Shown: positions 21,544 to 34,300 of the stretch, piece after piece
Layout: each line of letters starts with the position of its first letter
Numbering within the stretch: the first letter of the stretch is position 1
Position numbers and translations under genes: made by a program
Notes under the pieces: model-generated
What the model saw: only the letters and a program-made list of their open reading frames with translations
What the model was told of the DNA's origin: nothing
The model's database searches: none
NCBI GenBank assembly: GCA_963989385.1
Contig: OZ022499.1
Span: forward strand, 48,535,757 to 48,599,756
Direction: 5' to 3'
DNA length: 64,000 nucleotides
From: Ctena decussata
Lineage: Eukaryota; Mollusca; Bivalvia; Lucinida; Lucinidae

Positions 21544-23694
21544 CTTTAATCTGTTTATGAAAACACTTTTTTAACAACATGTCGCTCGTTTTTGTAACTT
21601 AAACTGTAGAGAACAACAAAAATAGGAAGTATGTTGACTTTCACGGAAATACATTTTTTTATGATTTTATACAGATATTTGTATTTACCACAGATCATCA
21701 CCTTAAAGCATAGCTGAGATTTTTTCCCACTGAGTTGATTTTTTTCATCTTCCATTTTCTACGAGTAGCCTTATTGGTCAAAAATCGAGAAGCAGTTTGT
21801 AAATAGGGTAATTAGTTAAGTATGACTGTTTAACAAAATAATTCCAAAATACATCAATGGTTTTGAGCACTCTTTAGATTTTGCCTTAATACTAAATGTG
21901 AAGTCTCTCAGTGTAAGCCACACAATTGTGTATGTAAAATGTAAATATATTCCTGTACCGCATTTATGTAAATGTTTCTTCAAGCAGTAAAACACTTTTT
22001 TGAATTTTGAATTTATCACATTGTCCATATTAGCAAGGGGTATTCTTTTTGTTAAAACATACATGTAAAAGGGCCATCTGGGGCGTGGGGAGGAGTGTAT
22101 TTTAGAAAGCCAAACGAAGTGAAATCTAAAGCCAGACTTTAGGCAAATTATTTGTTTCTTCTTCCTGCTCAGTCAGCTAGTTATATAATTTTTGCTGCTA
22201 ACCCCGAAGGGGTCTGAAAGTCTCCTCCCTAAATAAGTCGTGAACATACTTTATGGAAAGCAAATCTGTCTGTTACACAATGCACAGTGCACTCTTGAGT
22301 GTCCCAGAAGCTTATTGTCCTTAGCAAAACTTGATATTAGAGGACATAAGCGTTCTCTCTTTGACCCTGTCGTTCAGCCGGTTTCAGATATCAAACTAAA
22401 GTCTATACCGGTTTGTTAAGCTAACTTAAACGGTAAGTCAATGAAAGTACCAAAGCAGTGAGTTTAAGTGCTGTGAAGTAAGTATTTTCATTCATTACCC
22501 TGATGATAAGTCGAAATGAGCTGACGACAAAATTAATGTTATATTTTCTTCTTCTTCTTTTTCTTTTTTTTTTAGGTCTGGCATTGCAGTCAATTCGTCT
22601 CCTTGCGGATAATGATTTGAATCAAAAGACAAGCCCTACTTACTTTAGAAAATAAAACAGGAAATACTGCACTCTTTTGTTTGATATTCAAATTCATGCT
22701 AAAAGTTAAAAGGCAGCCGTCTCCAGGAGAAATCGGGCCTCGTGAATAGATTATGGCTAGATTCTGATCCAGCCACTATAAATTAATGACGTCCCCTAGA
22801 AATCAGCATAGACCCATCTCCTTGTCCATTGTGCATTCTATCTGTGTTTGTTATTCCGAAATCGTGGACTATAGGCAATCTTTCTGAAGCAATAATTACC
22901 TATCAGAACTCACAAACCCAACACAACCGCTATCATATAACAGATCATCTATTTGGCTTTCCAATTACAACCCATCTACCATAAAGAAGTAATTTATCAA
23001 ACTGATTATTTACTTGATACCGTGATATGCCTGTAAATAATATGCTTAAGGTCCTGGATTTTGTCTAAACCGCAGCAATCTGACTCTAATCATGAGCTAA
23101 TGGAAGTTAGATAGATTGACCAAGGTCTGACCGATAAACCGGCCAAGTTATCAATGCCAACACTCCATCAATCCGACATTGATTCCAACTTGGACAATAA
23201 TTCTCGGCTTAATGCCGTATAATTTACCTATTTACTGTTCTCTGACCGATAGTTTTCACAATCTTAAAGCATTAGAGGGACACTGGTGATTGACATTTTG
23301 ATGGCAGTTTTAAGCAAGGAGATGGCTATTTTTCTGTCAGTGGTCAGTACAGAGGTGACTGCTTTTGGCATCAACAAACCTTCATCCGTTCCAGGGCTAT
23401 ATATATTACTGGCTGGTTGCTTTAGAAATTTTCAAAGAGCGCAAACCGAATTGTGGCTAAAAATTGTTATAGTTCGAAAGTAAGTCCGTTGAAAATAAGA
23501 AGTCAACATTTAGGCACCGGTGTTATAAAGTAGAAAAAAAGGTCTGAAGAATTTCGTTTCACCAAAAGAGTGAAAACGGAAAAGTTATAAACTACAAATA
23601 CGGCTTAGTGTGTCATTTATCTACAGTCTCTGATTGGACTTTTGTTCACAATGAACGGAAAACTGTTTCTACAGACAGCAAACTTGTTCAACTC
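21544..23694. other. No gene seen
   Basis: Two kilobases of unique AT-rich sequence. A pyrimidine tract and AG at about 22550-22574 is followed by a short frame and AATAAA (see rejected items). No domain or RNA gene was recognised. Confidence 0.35.
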
Positions 23695-23812
23695 ACCTAG
23701 ATCTACACTTATTACCCTCTATTGAATTCTCAATATGATATAGCTAGGATGAAACATTTTTTGAAATTTTGCAGACGTAAGTTTTGTCGTCTGCTTTTTG
23801 GTGCTTAAGGAG
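23695..23812. mobile_element. MITE family 2, right-end fragment (copy 3)
   Basis: Retains CTAGATCTACACT, TTGAATTCTCAATATGATAT and the terminus TTTTTGGTGCTTAAGGAGTT. The left half is missing. Confidence 0.7.
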
Positions 23813-24009
23813 TTAACTGAAAAAATAAAACGAAAACAATAATCAGGAGCTGATACAATCAAATCCCATATTTTGCCCCCCAAAGGAATATCAGACCAAC
23901 TCCCCAACTTAGCCAATATCGCAATTACCAAAAGTTTCATGATACCTTCGCTCCTCGCTACACTCCCTTGTCGACATAAAAAGACACAATGACGTGGCGA
24001 AGTGTGGCC

Positions 24010-24506
24010 CGCTCATATACATATGTGACAGTGTCTGGCATTTTGAGCCTTATGGAGCGAAAATCAGAAATTTTGTTTTTAACATTCTCATATTTATTAG
24101 TGCTTCCAGAATAGAGTTTGAGAAGCACAAAGAAATAGCGCTAAGGTTTACTGCAAAAGCAAACGAAATTCACACCAACCCGAATTTTTGTTTTCGTTTC
24201 ACTGATTGGATACAATTTACATACTAGCTGGATAGATCTTTATAACTCTGGTTCGCGACATCTCATTTCAAAGATCTATAATGCGACAGTTCTTAAAAAA
24301 GTGTAGATGAAGAAAATTAAACACGCCGACAGAAATGTTGAATCACTCTTTTCAAGAGATGCTTTTAAATTTATTAGTCAGTGCGCGGAAATACAATTAA
24401 CTTTACGTGCAAATTTTATGACGTCACTTTCATTTCACGTTTCGTGACGTCAACGTCGCACCTCCACAAGGCTCAAAATCGCAGGCACTGTCACATATAA
24501 TGAGAT
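24010..24506. mobile_element. TIR element, about 0.5 kb
   Basis: The left terminus CTCATATACATATGTGACAG with GGCATTTTGAGCCTTATGG is matched inverted at the right by ACAAGGCTCAAAATCGCAGG and CACTGTCACATATAATGAG. The inside has no coding sequence. Confidence 0.7.
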
Positions 24507-24681
24507 ATGAGTCAAAACCGTTTATGGTCATTCGTAGACTATTACAGGAAGTCATTCTGTAGAAAGCTTATGCCATGTGTAAAACGTTTTGAATGATATC
24601 TAAATATAAAAAGTGAAACGATGGGCAATGATCAGGAATTAATACAATCAAATCCACCATCCCACCTTCAAACCAAAAGGG

Positions 24682-24682
<1 letters not shown>

Positions 24683-24727
<45 letters not shown>
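24683..24727. repeat. (CA)n microsatellite
   Basis: About 20 CA units followed by a short GA run. Confidence 0.97.
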
Positions 24728-25903
24728 AGAGGTTCACGAAAGACACGCACGGCAAACCGAATGAACAGCTCTTTTCCAAACAGGTGGTCATTCAGCTACC
24801 CTGATTGAAAACAGAAGCAATATTTATTTTACCATTTTTTTCTATTCTAAACTACAAAACAAAACAAAACAGACAACAGAATGGGCAGATATTCTGGTGA
24901 CCATATTGCCAGAGAGACAATATACAAACGGACATAACAATATGTAACGTTGAGGAACCACATCAGAAGAACTGCCTTGGAACGATCTGTAATAATATTA
25001 TTGGGGGCTTAGACTAGTTTTACTGGATCCAAACCCTCGTCCACTTCTCCTGCAGTGGTTCGAAAATTAAGTTTGCTGTTTGGTACGCGTGAAGGTTTCC
25101 TAATCCATCAATGAATCATCACTGGAAACAAACAAATCGTGGATAAGACCTATGATGGATCAGAGATACGGACTCGACCGTAACAACAAATGGCGACACC
25201 TGGGGTGTCAAACACCACCGAAATTCCGTAGCGAAAGGAAACCACCAGCTTAACGCCGAATGACCAGCAGCTTCTTGCGTGAGTTATTAACATTCAGTAT
25301 CTTTTCTGTTGTAAGAATGTGTTAGCACCATGAATTGTTTGAAGTAAATAAAAAAAAATCAGATTTTTACCAGAATGCTGTACTGCTGGCAGTTTTCTGT
25401 AATAGCGAAAAGATGACAAAGAAGTGAGCACATAAAGAGATAATTAAAGGTAAATTGACTTGGAACTCTTATAATTTAATAATCTGAGAAAATGGCATGG
25501 TTGCACAGCACTCACTATGGTAATGAGCCCATTTATGCCTAGAAGAAAGCCCTATCCTTATCAAATGGATGTGCTCATTTGTCTGTTAAAGGGTGTCTGG
25601 TTTAGTTTATTTTTTATCATTTCTTTTAAAGTACACCCATTTGCCTCGTGCAAATAGTGAAGACACTGATCAGACGCCGCGTAATGCGGCGTCACATCTG
25701 GGTCTGCACTGTTTGTCTGTGCCTTATTTTTTGGACGCTGGGAAATTATGAGTTGATACATGTATAGAATAACAAGATACACATAGGTTCAAAAACAGAA
25801 GACAGATCTTACGACTTGAGACCACTAGAAGCATATGGATACGAATTTCGAAAAAATATACTTTTTAAATTATCGAGCCTTGGAATTAACTAAAATTTTA
25901 AAC
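24728..25903. other. No gene seen; palindromic repeat near 25650-25735
   Basis: Mostly unique. At 25650-25735 the words GATCAGACGCCGC and GCGGCGTCACATCTGGGTCT form a short palindrome that recurs near 47940-47990, and more loosely at 31420-31490. It is probably another MITE family. Confidence 0.45.
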
Positions 25904-25999
25904 TTAAAGTGCCAAAAATGAAAATAATTGAATTTGCAAACATCGTAAATCCAGAGGAGGGGTTCATAAAAAGCCGCCTCATTAGGATCTACACTGTTT

Positions 26000-26108
26000 G
26001 GTTTAAACATATTTTATTTCAAACTTTTCAATACATATACGTTGTAACAATTCAAATAATAGAATCTAAACGAAAGCACATGTTCTTGTAAAGTTCCTCT
26101 CCTTAATT
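26000..26108 (-). mobile_element. LINE 3' tail inserted in MITE family 2
   Basis: Flanked by the exact 10-bp duplication TACACTGTTT (25990-25999 and 26109-26118). The minus-strand sequence ends in an AATAAAATATGTTTAAACC type terminus. Only about 110 bp is present, so reverse transcription stopped almost at once. Confidence 0.7.
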
Positions 26109-26151
26109 TACACTGTTTGCCCTCTAGTCTATTTCATAGTTGTACGAAAGG

Positions 26152-26412
26152 CGCGCCGTGGTCGAACGGTTAGAGCGACTGGGTTCTGGTGCAGAAGATC
26201 GCGAATTCGAATACAAGTTGGACCAGACGGCGACTGAAAATTCGCGCTCTCTCTCTGTCTCCCCAGCAGTAATTGGGTACCTTATTTGAACCAGGGAAGG
26301 ATAAGGCAGCGAAAGGAGAGGAATTGGCCCTGACCTTCATACACTGTGCCTAAAATACAATGGGTTTCTACCCCTCATTGCTCTACGACCACTAGGCTAA
26401 CGGAAACCTTTA
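26152..26412 (+). mobile_element. tRNA-derived SINE-like element, family S3
   Basis: The head GCGCCGTGGTCGAACGGTTA GAGCGACTGGGTT resembles the D-arm and anticodon arm of a leucine/serine type tRNA, with a box-B-like GAATTCGAATA. The body of about 200 bp includes a CTCT run and matches nothing else in the window. Target duplication not identified. Confidence 0.5.
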
Positions 26413-26488
26413 ACCTGTTACAAACCCTTTTTTTTTTTAATTTTGCAGATGTAAATTTTATCGACTGCGCTTTTGGCGCTTTAAGGGT

Positions 26489-26789
26489 TTAGACCATGAC
26501 AGCCTATTTCTTTCTTGAAATAATGTTCGATATTTACAATGCTAAAGTGATTCCGACTCAGCGAAGCAGACACAAGGAAATCTAATAAAGCATCAAGACT
26601 GCGTCCTTTTATGTTTCAACATCGCCAAACACAGGACATAACCATTTGTTAGTCTTCTATATTATCTCTACTCCGAAGACAAATAAGCTCCTTGTGGAAT
26701 AATGCCTTTCTAAAAGTACAGTTCGTACTGTCGGATCAATTTTCTTTATAGACACCATTTGATATGTTGACATGAAAATAATAAATAAC
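26489..26789. other. No gene seen
   Basis: Unique sequence between the split MITE and repeat R; nothing recognised. Confidence 0.35.
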
Positions 26790-27093
26790 CAGAGGACCAT
26801 TGGTCCTGTAGCTCACCTTAGCACTGAGGTTATGCTGAAAAAAACTTTAAGTTGCCACAGCAACAAAACAACATGCACAACAGCAATGAAACACCCATTT
26901 ATGTAGAGGATAACATCACAAACATTTATGCTAAAAAGATTCAGCTTTATCTCCTTTTATGGCTTCTGAGAAGATTTTTGGCAAAAAAAAAAAAAAATCG
27001 AAAATTTGGCTTTTCGGTTGCGATGGTAACCAACCAGAATCAGGGATTTGGGCAAAATTCATATTGCTGGTAGGACTACTCCAAGAACATTTC
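26790..27093. repeat. Interspersed repeat R, left copy
   Basis: Starts AACCAGAGGACCATTGGTCC and runs through TTATGGCTTCTGAGAAGATT, an A run, ATGGTAACCAACCAGAAT and GGACTACTCCAAGAAC. A diverged relative lies at 28205-28545. The LINE inserted at its right end. Confidence 0.65.
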
Positions 27094-27962
27094 ACAGAGA
27101 ATGTGGTTGGGTCTCTCTATCTGAAAGACGGAAATTTCAAAAATTGTGTTTTATGTATAAATGTAATAATGATCAAGTCCCAGATTATATATCCGATCTT
27201 GTCCCCCCTTTGGTTAGTGAAATTTCTAATTATCCTTTACGTAATAGTACAAACCTTTCTTCGGTAAGAACACGAACTGAAACTTTTAAAAGGTCATGTA
27301 TACCCTCGTCAGTTCTTCTATGGAATAACCTAAGTGGTGATATCAAATATGCTCCGTCATTTATGACATTTCGAAATTCTCTTAGAAATCAGATGTTCAA
27401 TAATAGTACTGTTCCAGACTATTTCCTTAAAGGAAATAGAAAACTTTCGATTTTGCATGCTAGATTACGCAATAATTGTAGTGATTTAAACAGGGACCTC
27501 TATCTCAATCATCTTCGGAATGATAATATTTGTGCTTGTGGTAATAGTAATGAGTCTGCTTTACATTTCTTATTAGAATGTGAAAGATTCAATAATCAAC
27601 GAATACTTATGTTTAGAGAAACAATATCTTTCCATCCTTTAAGTGTAATTTATCTTCTTTTCGGCAAACCTAATTTATCTAATGAAGAAAATTTTCACCG
27701 ACATTCAGGCTATCCAAAGGTATATCAAAAACTCAAAGAGGTTTCGATAGCCAACCATACGCGAAGGTGTAAGTGGTTTGAGGACAGGATTGCGGTTCGC
27801 AGCTCCTTCTTTCCTACAATTTTTTCTTTATTTCATTTTCCCCTCTTTACTTCTTTTTGTCTTTCTCTCTTTTTTTGTTTTCTTTGTTGGTATCTTCTTG
27901 ACATATACATTTTTGGTGTATGCATAATGGGCGGCATCGTCGTCTCAGTGCCGGGGCCTTAA
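27094..27962 (+). pseudogene. LINE ORF2 C-terminal fragment
   Basis: The open frame of about 289 codons starts at the truncation point and corresponds to the region downstream of the reverse transcriptase palm. Visible landmarks are GWVSLSERRKFQKL near the start and a YPLRNSTN block. A cysteine/histidine cluster CACGNSNESALHFLLEC near the middle fits the C-terminal zinc-binding segment of many LINE polymerases. The catalytic RT motif and endonuclease are absent, so this is a dead fragment although the frame itself is still open. The tail is very hydrophobic and Phe-rich and may be non-native. The clade (CR1/RTE/other) cannot be decided from this part. Confidence 0.75.
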
Positions 27963-28190
27963 AAGTTTCACCGACATTGGGACGACGATGTTCCTGCCGT
28001 TGTGTTGATACAAGTTTATTTATACTTTTGATAATTTCATTATTCCACGTTTAGAAATTGTATATTAATGTTTGTTTCTTGCCATGTCCTGTTGTGTTTG
28101 ATATTGTAGGGGGAGGGCTGTAACTAATGTTGCGAGAACTTGAAGCCCAACCCCATTGTATATAAAGGCAATAAAATATGTTTAATCTAG
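27094..28190 (+). mobile_element. 5'-truncated non-LTR retrotransposon (LINE)
   Basis: The fragment begins inside the ORF2 3' region and ends with a 3' UTR carrying AATAAA (28170-28175). The exact 9-bp word GAACATTTC occurs at 27085-27093 and 28191-28199, marking the target duplication. It inserted into repeat R. No poly(A) tail is visible; the end is TTTAATCTAG. Confidence 0.82.
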
Positions 28191-28204
28191 GAACATTTCT
28201 GTAA

Positions 28205-28545
28205 AGCTTATGTCAAAATATCTGCAGTATCACAGAAATAAATGCCTAATTTCCACTTTCCCCATCATAAGGCTATGGAAAATTTAAGTTTCCATAGCAA
28301 GGAATTCACATGGGCAACGATAATATAAAACATAATTTAGGTACAGGCTAATGTCATTAACATGTATGAAAAGCATCGGCTTCATCCCTATTACGGCTTC
28401 TGAGGAGACGATTTTGGAATAGTTTTTCGAAAATTTACCCTTTATTTTACCATGGCAACCAATCAAATTTAGCGATTTGAACAAAATTCTTATGAATCGT
28501 AGAGGACTACTCAAGAAACATGTCAATAGAAACAAATTCTAAATA
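28205..28545. repeat. Interspersed repeat R, right copy
   Basis: Shares ACGGCTTCTGAGGAGA, TTTTACCATGGCAACCAATC, GGACTACTCAAGAAACAT with 26790-27093. Possibly a neighbouring copy of the same family. A small palindrome (AAATTTAAGTTTCCATAGC) lies near 28275. Confidence 0.6.
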
Positions 28546-28587
28546 ACTGCAGTGAGGCAGCAAAAATTGCCAATTTCCACTTTTCCC

Positions 28588-30486
28588 AGATTGCAAATTA
28601 ATCAACAAAAAGCAGATACCTTGAGCAATAATTTGCATGTAGAACAAGCCTGATCCATTCATATACCATCATTGCTGGAAGCTTGAGATGCATGCTTTCT
28701 TCAACACTTATTTATTCTCCATTTGGCATCGTAAATATGTAAACAACATCGCTTTAAACCTGAGTCACGACGATGACGTCAGATTACAAAGTCATGATGA
28801 CGTCATATAGGCATACATAGGTAGCACACCACCAATTTTTGTAATTCGACCGAAACGGGAGAGACAAAGTTGCAGGGCAGTTTTTAGTGGCCCGGAACAA
28901 GCATAATGAAAGTTCTGTCATCGTGCATCAACAGCGCGTGAAAACCCTTGTTGAAACACGGCTTTTCGCCGGTTGATGCACGACTGTTAATACCTCTGGG
29001 CATTGCTTTTTATGCAATAACACTTATTGTTTTACAACATTGACAATGAACAAGAGGATATGTACTGCTGATAACGCCAGAAACAATGTTGGATGGTGCA
29101 CGGTGTAGAGTACGTCACGGTGAAGAGTACGATATAAATCGTTTTCCAAAATCGGCAATAAACTAGAAGATAGGCACTGATGATAACGCAACAATGTTGA
29201 ATGGTGCACGGTGTATCGGCGTACAACACTTATCGTTTACAAGGTTGACAATTAACAAGAGGATAGGTACTGCTGATAACGCAAGCAACAATGTTAGATG
29301 GTCCACAGTGTAGAGAACGACACGTTAAAGAGTACATTACTTATCATTTTACAAGGCTGACAATTAGCAATTTACAATGTTTGGCTGAGTATGAAATTTT
29401 CTCTGCTTTTGAATGTGAATTTAGTTGGCATTTTTATATTTATCAGCAGAGAAAATTTCATGCTCAGCTGAGTTGAGCATGAAAAAAGTTTTATAACCTT
29501 GGAGCCAGGGCGAATTATACACTTGACTAAGAAACGATTAGTGTTGTACTCGTAAGACGTACTCTACACCATGCACCTTCCAAAATTGTTGCTTGCGTTA
29601 TCAGCAGTACCTATCCTCTTGTTAATTGTGCACCTCGTAAAACGATTAGTGTTGTCCTCTTCACCGTGACGTATTCTACACATTGTACTATCCAAAATTG
29701 TTGCTTGCGTTAACAGTAGTACTTATCCTATTTAAATAGTCAACCGTGTAAAACGATTAGTATTGTACTTTTAACCGTGACGTAGTCTACACTGTGCACC
29801 ATCTAACATTGTTGCTAGGGTTATCATCAGAACCTATCCTCTTGTTAACATTGTAGAACGTTACGTGTGGTACTTTTCAGCATGACGTCCGATGCACCGT
29901 GTTTCATTCAACATTGTTGCGTGCGTTATCATCAGTGCCTATCTTCTAGTTTATTGTCGATTTTGGAAAATGATTTATATTGTACTCTTCACCGTGACGT
30001 ACTCTACACCGTGCACCATCCAACATTGTTTCTGGCGTTATCAGCACTACATATCCTCTTGTTCATTGTCAGCGTTGTAAAACAATAAGTGTTATTGCAT
30101 AAAAAGCAATGCCCAGAGGTATTAACAGTCGTGCATCAACCGGCGAAAAGCCGTGTTTCAACAAGGGTTTTCACGCGCTGTTGATGCACGATGACAGAAC
30201 TTTCATAATGCTTGTTCCGGGCCACTAAAAAACCGCCCTGCAACTTTGTCTCTCCCGTTTCGGTCGAATTACATAAAAAGGTGGTGTGCTACCTATGTAT
30301 GCCTATATGACGTCATCATGACTTTGTAAAAATGCCAAATGGAGAATAGATAAGTGTTGAAGAAAACATGCATCTCAAGCTTTCAGCAATCAAGAACTGC
30401 AGGATGGTATATGAATGGATCAGGCTTTGCCTTGCATGCAAATTATTGCTCAAGGTATCTGCTTTTTGTTGATTAATTTGCAATCT
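28588..30486. mobile_element. Fold-back element 3, 1.9 kb, arms of about 600 bp
   Basis: The left arm 28588-29217 and right arm 29883-30486 are long inverted repeats (end AGATTGCAAATTAATCAACA and its complement). Differences include a gap opposite about 28742-28785. Inside and partly within the arms are head-to-tail units of about 115-125 bp: TGATAACGC..CAATGTTGGATGGT, GCACGGTGTAGAGTACG, GGTGAAGAGTAC, AACAAGAGGAT. These units point in opposite directions on the two sides. Each arm also carries a small stem GTGCATCAAC..GTTGATGCAC. A MITE family A fragment lies in the middle. No transposase was seen. Confidence 0.8.
29385..29510. mobile_element. MITE family A, copy 2 (right part)
   Basis: GAAATTTTCTCTGCTTTTGA, TTTAGTTGGCATTTTTATAT, TTCATGCTCAGCTGAGTTGA and the terminus AAAGTTTTATAACCTTGG match 2290-2411. 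The left third is missing. It sits in the loop of fold-back element 3. Confidence 0.8.
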
Positions 30487-30701
30487 TTTTTGCATCAACT
30501 ACAACGACCATCTTGGTCACTTTTCCGAAATGTTGAGGTTGAATAGGATGATGGCAGCCATTTTGAATAGAATGAATGCTCTCGGGCCCGGAAGACGAAT
30601 ATTAGTAAAAAGATGCACCAGCGCGTTGGCTGTCAAACGGTGACAAAAGTTTTTTTTTCTTAAATTTTAACGAATAATTCGTTGAATTTATGCAATAACA
30701 G

Positions 30702-30835
30702 CGATCAAACATATGTTTCTAATGCATTAATATTTGCCAGGTCCCTTGGGAGATGTTGAAAACCTCGGCCTTCGGCCTCGGTTGTCAACATCTCCATCGG
30801 GACCTGGCAAACGTTAATGCATAAAAAAACATGTT
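30702..30835. mobile_element. Palindromic MITE, about 135 bp
   Basis: GATCAAACATATGTTTCTAA, TGCATTAATATTTGCCAGGT and GAGATGTTGAAAACC are answered by GGTTGTCAACATCTCC, ACCTGGCAAACGTTAATGCA and AAACATGTTTGATC around the hairpin GGCCTTCGGCC. Confidence 0.8.
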
Positions 30836-31238
30836 TGATCCCTATATTGTACTCTTCGCCGTGACGTCAAACGTCAGTATAAGTTGTTAAAGCCTCTTGT
30901 AACGTGTCAAGACTGCAATCAGACTTGATAATGGCGTGTTCTCTGACGTCTTGAGCATTAGCACTTGCGTTACCATCAACACAAAACCTTTTGACAAAGT
31001 AAAACTTGATACGGTGCCAATTGTTTCTGACACTTCCAAGATTATTTTATCAGAATAAATTAAAGGATACGGACAAAACAATAATTTATTTGTCTGCATA
31101 GCCCTTACGACGTAATCCAAACAGCATGCTTTAATACGTGTCGTCATGAGGATGCTTCTCTTGCCTTTCCAATTTCGTGTTACATGAACCTGCATTTACT
31201 TTTATTGTACGACAATGATCTCCCCCGAAAACAATATC

Positions 31239-31390
31239 TTAACCCATGTATGCCTTGTGTCCAATAAAAATGACTGACAATTAGTGTTGGCCTAGATAAG
31301 ACGCCGGAAAAACGCCGCAATTACTTTTTTGTCCGCGCTGTTTACCAATGTCATTTTTATTGAACACTAGGCATACATGGATTAAGATAA
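31239..31390. mobile_element. Palindromic element, about 150 bp
   Basis: CTTAACCCATGTATGCCTTG, GTCCAATAAAAATGAC and the complements GTCATTTTTATTGAACACTA, GGCATACATGGATTAAG enclose GACGCCGGAAAAACGCC. No coding capacity. Confidence 0.75.
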
Positions 31391-34300
31391 TATTTTAAGG
31401 AGAAATGCTCATTTATCTCATACAAATAGTGTAGACGCTGATCCGGGTCTACTTCGTATTAATTAACGAGATACGACGTTTAGTCTAGGGGCCAACACAG
31501 AAAAGGGCTCTAAAACAGATTTTTTTTCAACCCATCTGGTAGAAAATTTCTAATGGTGTTTTCAACTTGTATAGACGTCCCAATGTCGATTTATGGTGGA
31601 TGCCAGCTCTGAAAGTGGTGCAGATTTTTTTTACATGGACATAACAAACCCTACTGCTGTTAACACTTTTTTTCATATTTTTAGTGTAGCGGTTCATGGT
31701 GACTAAGTTCAATGAGTGATACAAGCTAAAATATTGGTATGTAGCAATCTGTGGAGATATGTTTAGTACACACACCTTTTGTACCCCAAAACAACATTAT
31801 CTTTTTCTTAAAATTGGCCGAAATAAGCAGAAATATACGTGACTATCTTATTCATGTGATGGTACCATAAACTCAAGGACTTTACCACATAAATCTTTCA
31901 ATGATTCACTTAAAATCGATCAATTTAGTCCTGTAAAAACAAAGTTTTCTGTTCTCTGTTGCCTGTTTTTGGTGTCAGAGTTTCTGTGATGTTTTACCTT
32001 ATGTATGTTCTTATTATTTTTGGTTCGGTTTGGGTTGCTGAGTGGCCACCTTTTGGGAACAAGCTGCTCACTCGGTTGGCCATATGTTCTCTGTATCTTG
32101 ATTATTTGTAATCTTAGTTGTTTCCAACTATGGTTTGAGGGCTGGATTTGGATTTTGATTGTATCAGTTCCTGGTCTTTGCATACTTTTTACTTTCATAT
32201 ACTTTTAAAATAACATTCACAATGAAACCAATTAGCCTCATTAGATTGAGTAATTTACGACACAGAATTCGTTTACAATTGTTACAAGAAATCTAATGCT
32301 ATTTTATAGACATAATAATTTCTTAAAATAGCATTTGTAGATGGATATGCAAAGACTGCAAATACATGAGCAAGGAAACATATTAATTGGACTGCAGATG
32401 AATCAATTTATGTAATATACGTTACCAGAATAAGATATTAGCTACAGATTTTAATCCTCCTAGATTGGCTAAATAGCATAAAAATAGGAGTTTGTTATAG
32501 CTATTATGCAGCTATACATTTGTAAATTAGTTTCGTTTATATTTACAAGTGGGAAAATTCGTTTGCAGGCTGCATTCTTGTTCATTAAATAGTATATTAC
32601 GAGCAAGTTGATGATTACATTTCGTTTGTACAGAAGTAGATTTATAGATTAAAATATGAATGCAGATACCCTAGAAAAGCCACAGTGTAAATGTAATTAG
32701 TCATCTATGTTAAGGGGCAGTAGTTACTAATAATTCTTAAACAAATCCCTATTTTCTCATCATAAACATGTGTTGAGCTAATGGCTAAGATCGCTTTGAA
32801 GCTGCATTTCTGTGGGTGTCCCACAACATATGATTTAACAGAGAAATAAGCAAAGATATCGCAATAGTTGTATCGTGATTGGTGTTTGTAAAGGTGACTA
32901 TTTGATGGTACCAGAGTAAAGCTGTAGTTAGATTTTTGTCTTTGTCTTTTAATTGGTATTTACAACGAATACAAATTGGCATCATTATCTTGCGTTGTTT
33001 ACGCCACAGAAATTTTATAAATGTACATTTGGTACCCGAAATGAGATGCGATTGTATGCAGTGATAATAATGATTTGAAATAGTGTATACAACGAAATAT
33101 ACATATGCTATATGCAAAGATTTCAAAGGTATATGCAATAACCTATATAAAATAAGACTTGTGGGGAGATTGTTACAAGCTATCTAAGAACTGGTGGTGA
33201 AAGCTAAATTTCCTAAAAATCTGAACGCACACTGTCACTGAGCCCATACTGACGGCAAATAAACCTACTACAACACCTCTCTGGAGGTTATGCTATAGGA
33301 CAAAGTGCTTGTAAATATAGCAAAGAAAAATGTGGTGCCAGTTTAGCAGCTTTAAAGGTCGTCTGTTTGGTCACTATTGTGGCAATATAGGCTAAAACAA
33401 GACACCTGGAAAGAATAAATTGCCCTCCAAGGCTGCTGGATCACATTAGGGAATATTAAACAACTTTTGACTATTACAAGACCTCTGTCAACTCTTTGAT
33501 CCCACAGTTAGGCACTATGGTACTTCACGGAGACACTGACATTGCCGCAGGTCACCATAAGACTGCAGACAGGATGGGCTACCAAGTCAAGCTAAGAATA
33601 ACTCTATTTAGAATAAAGTACCGCTTCAGGCTGCGAAAAGGCCACTGCGATACCAGCATAAATGCATGTTTTATTACATAAATATCCTTGTTTTAAATTA
33701 TACAAGTTTACCGTTACACATACTCGGTAACGTATGTAACAGCGTAGCTGTTGCTAGTACAAGGTTTCTGCGGACAATAGTGCAGCATTTTTCCTGGTAG
33801 ACCTCTGAGAACCATTTGGTGCCAGCTAAGACTATTAGAAAATTAATGGCCATTATGGACGAGTTTAAGCCACTGCAAGGAAGAGAGCTACTGCTACGCC
33901 TGCTCTTGCTAAATGCAATGCATATGAGCACCCTGTTGTACAGACCTTTTTACCTCAAGGCCACTATGTACAGTGCTAGCTTTAGCTACTTTTAGAAGGC
34001 GCCACAGACATTGGCGCCAGCATATTATACTTTCAAATATGAAAAGGAAGTGTGATACGAGGGGCTTTTCAGAAATAGTGTAAATGAGTCTGCCATTCCT
34101 AGGAATGTTGACCGATTTTAAAAATTTATATTTTACCTTTTAGGTTTACATATCACCCAATGGCTTTCACTCAAAAGAATTGAGTCACTGGCATTATCTT
34201 CAAAATATGCCTTGACAATTGTTGTTAGGGTAAGGACACTGAGTAGAAACGGACGGAATATTTATGTGAAGACAAATTAATATTTTCTTAACTCTGAATA

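Larger units (their letters stand above)
25904..26488. mobile_element. MITE family 2, copy 4, split by two insertions
   Basis: The left half (25904-25999: AAAGTGCCAAAAATGAAAAT, GCAAACATCGTAAATCC) and the end piece (26430-26488: ATTTTGCAGATGTAAATTTT, TTTTGGCGCTTTAAGGG) belong to one copy. A LINE tail (26000-26108) and a SINE-like unit (about 26152-26412) lie between them. This gives an age order: MITE first, then the insertions. Confidence 0.75.

Noticed and set aside
22575..22655. Possible terminal exon after a long pyrimidine tract, with stop and AATAAA
   Set aside because: Only about 26 codons, no partner exon, no recognisable family.
24568..24750. 60-codon frame with a Cys/Val repeat
   Set aside because: Translation of the (CA)n microsatellite.
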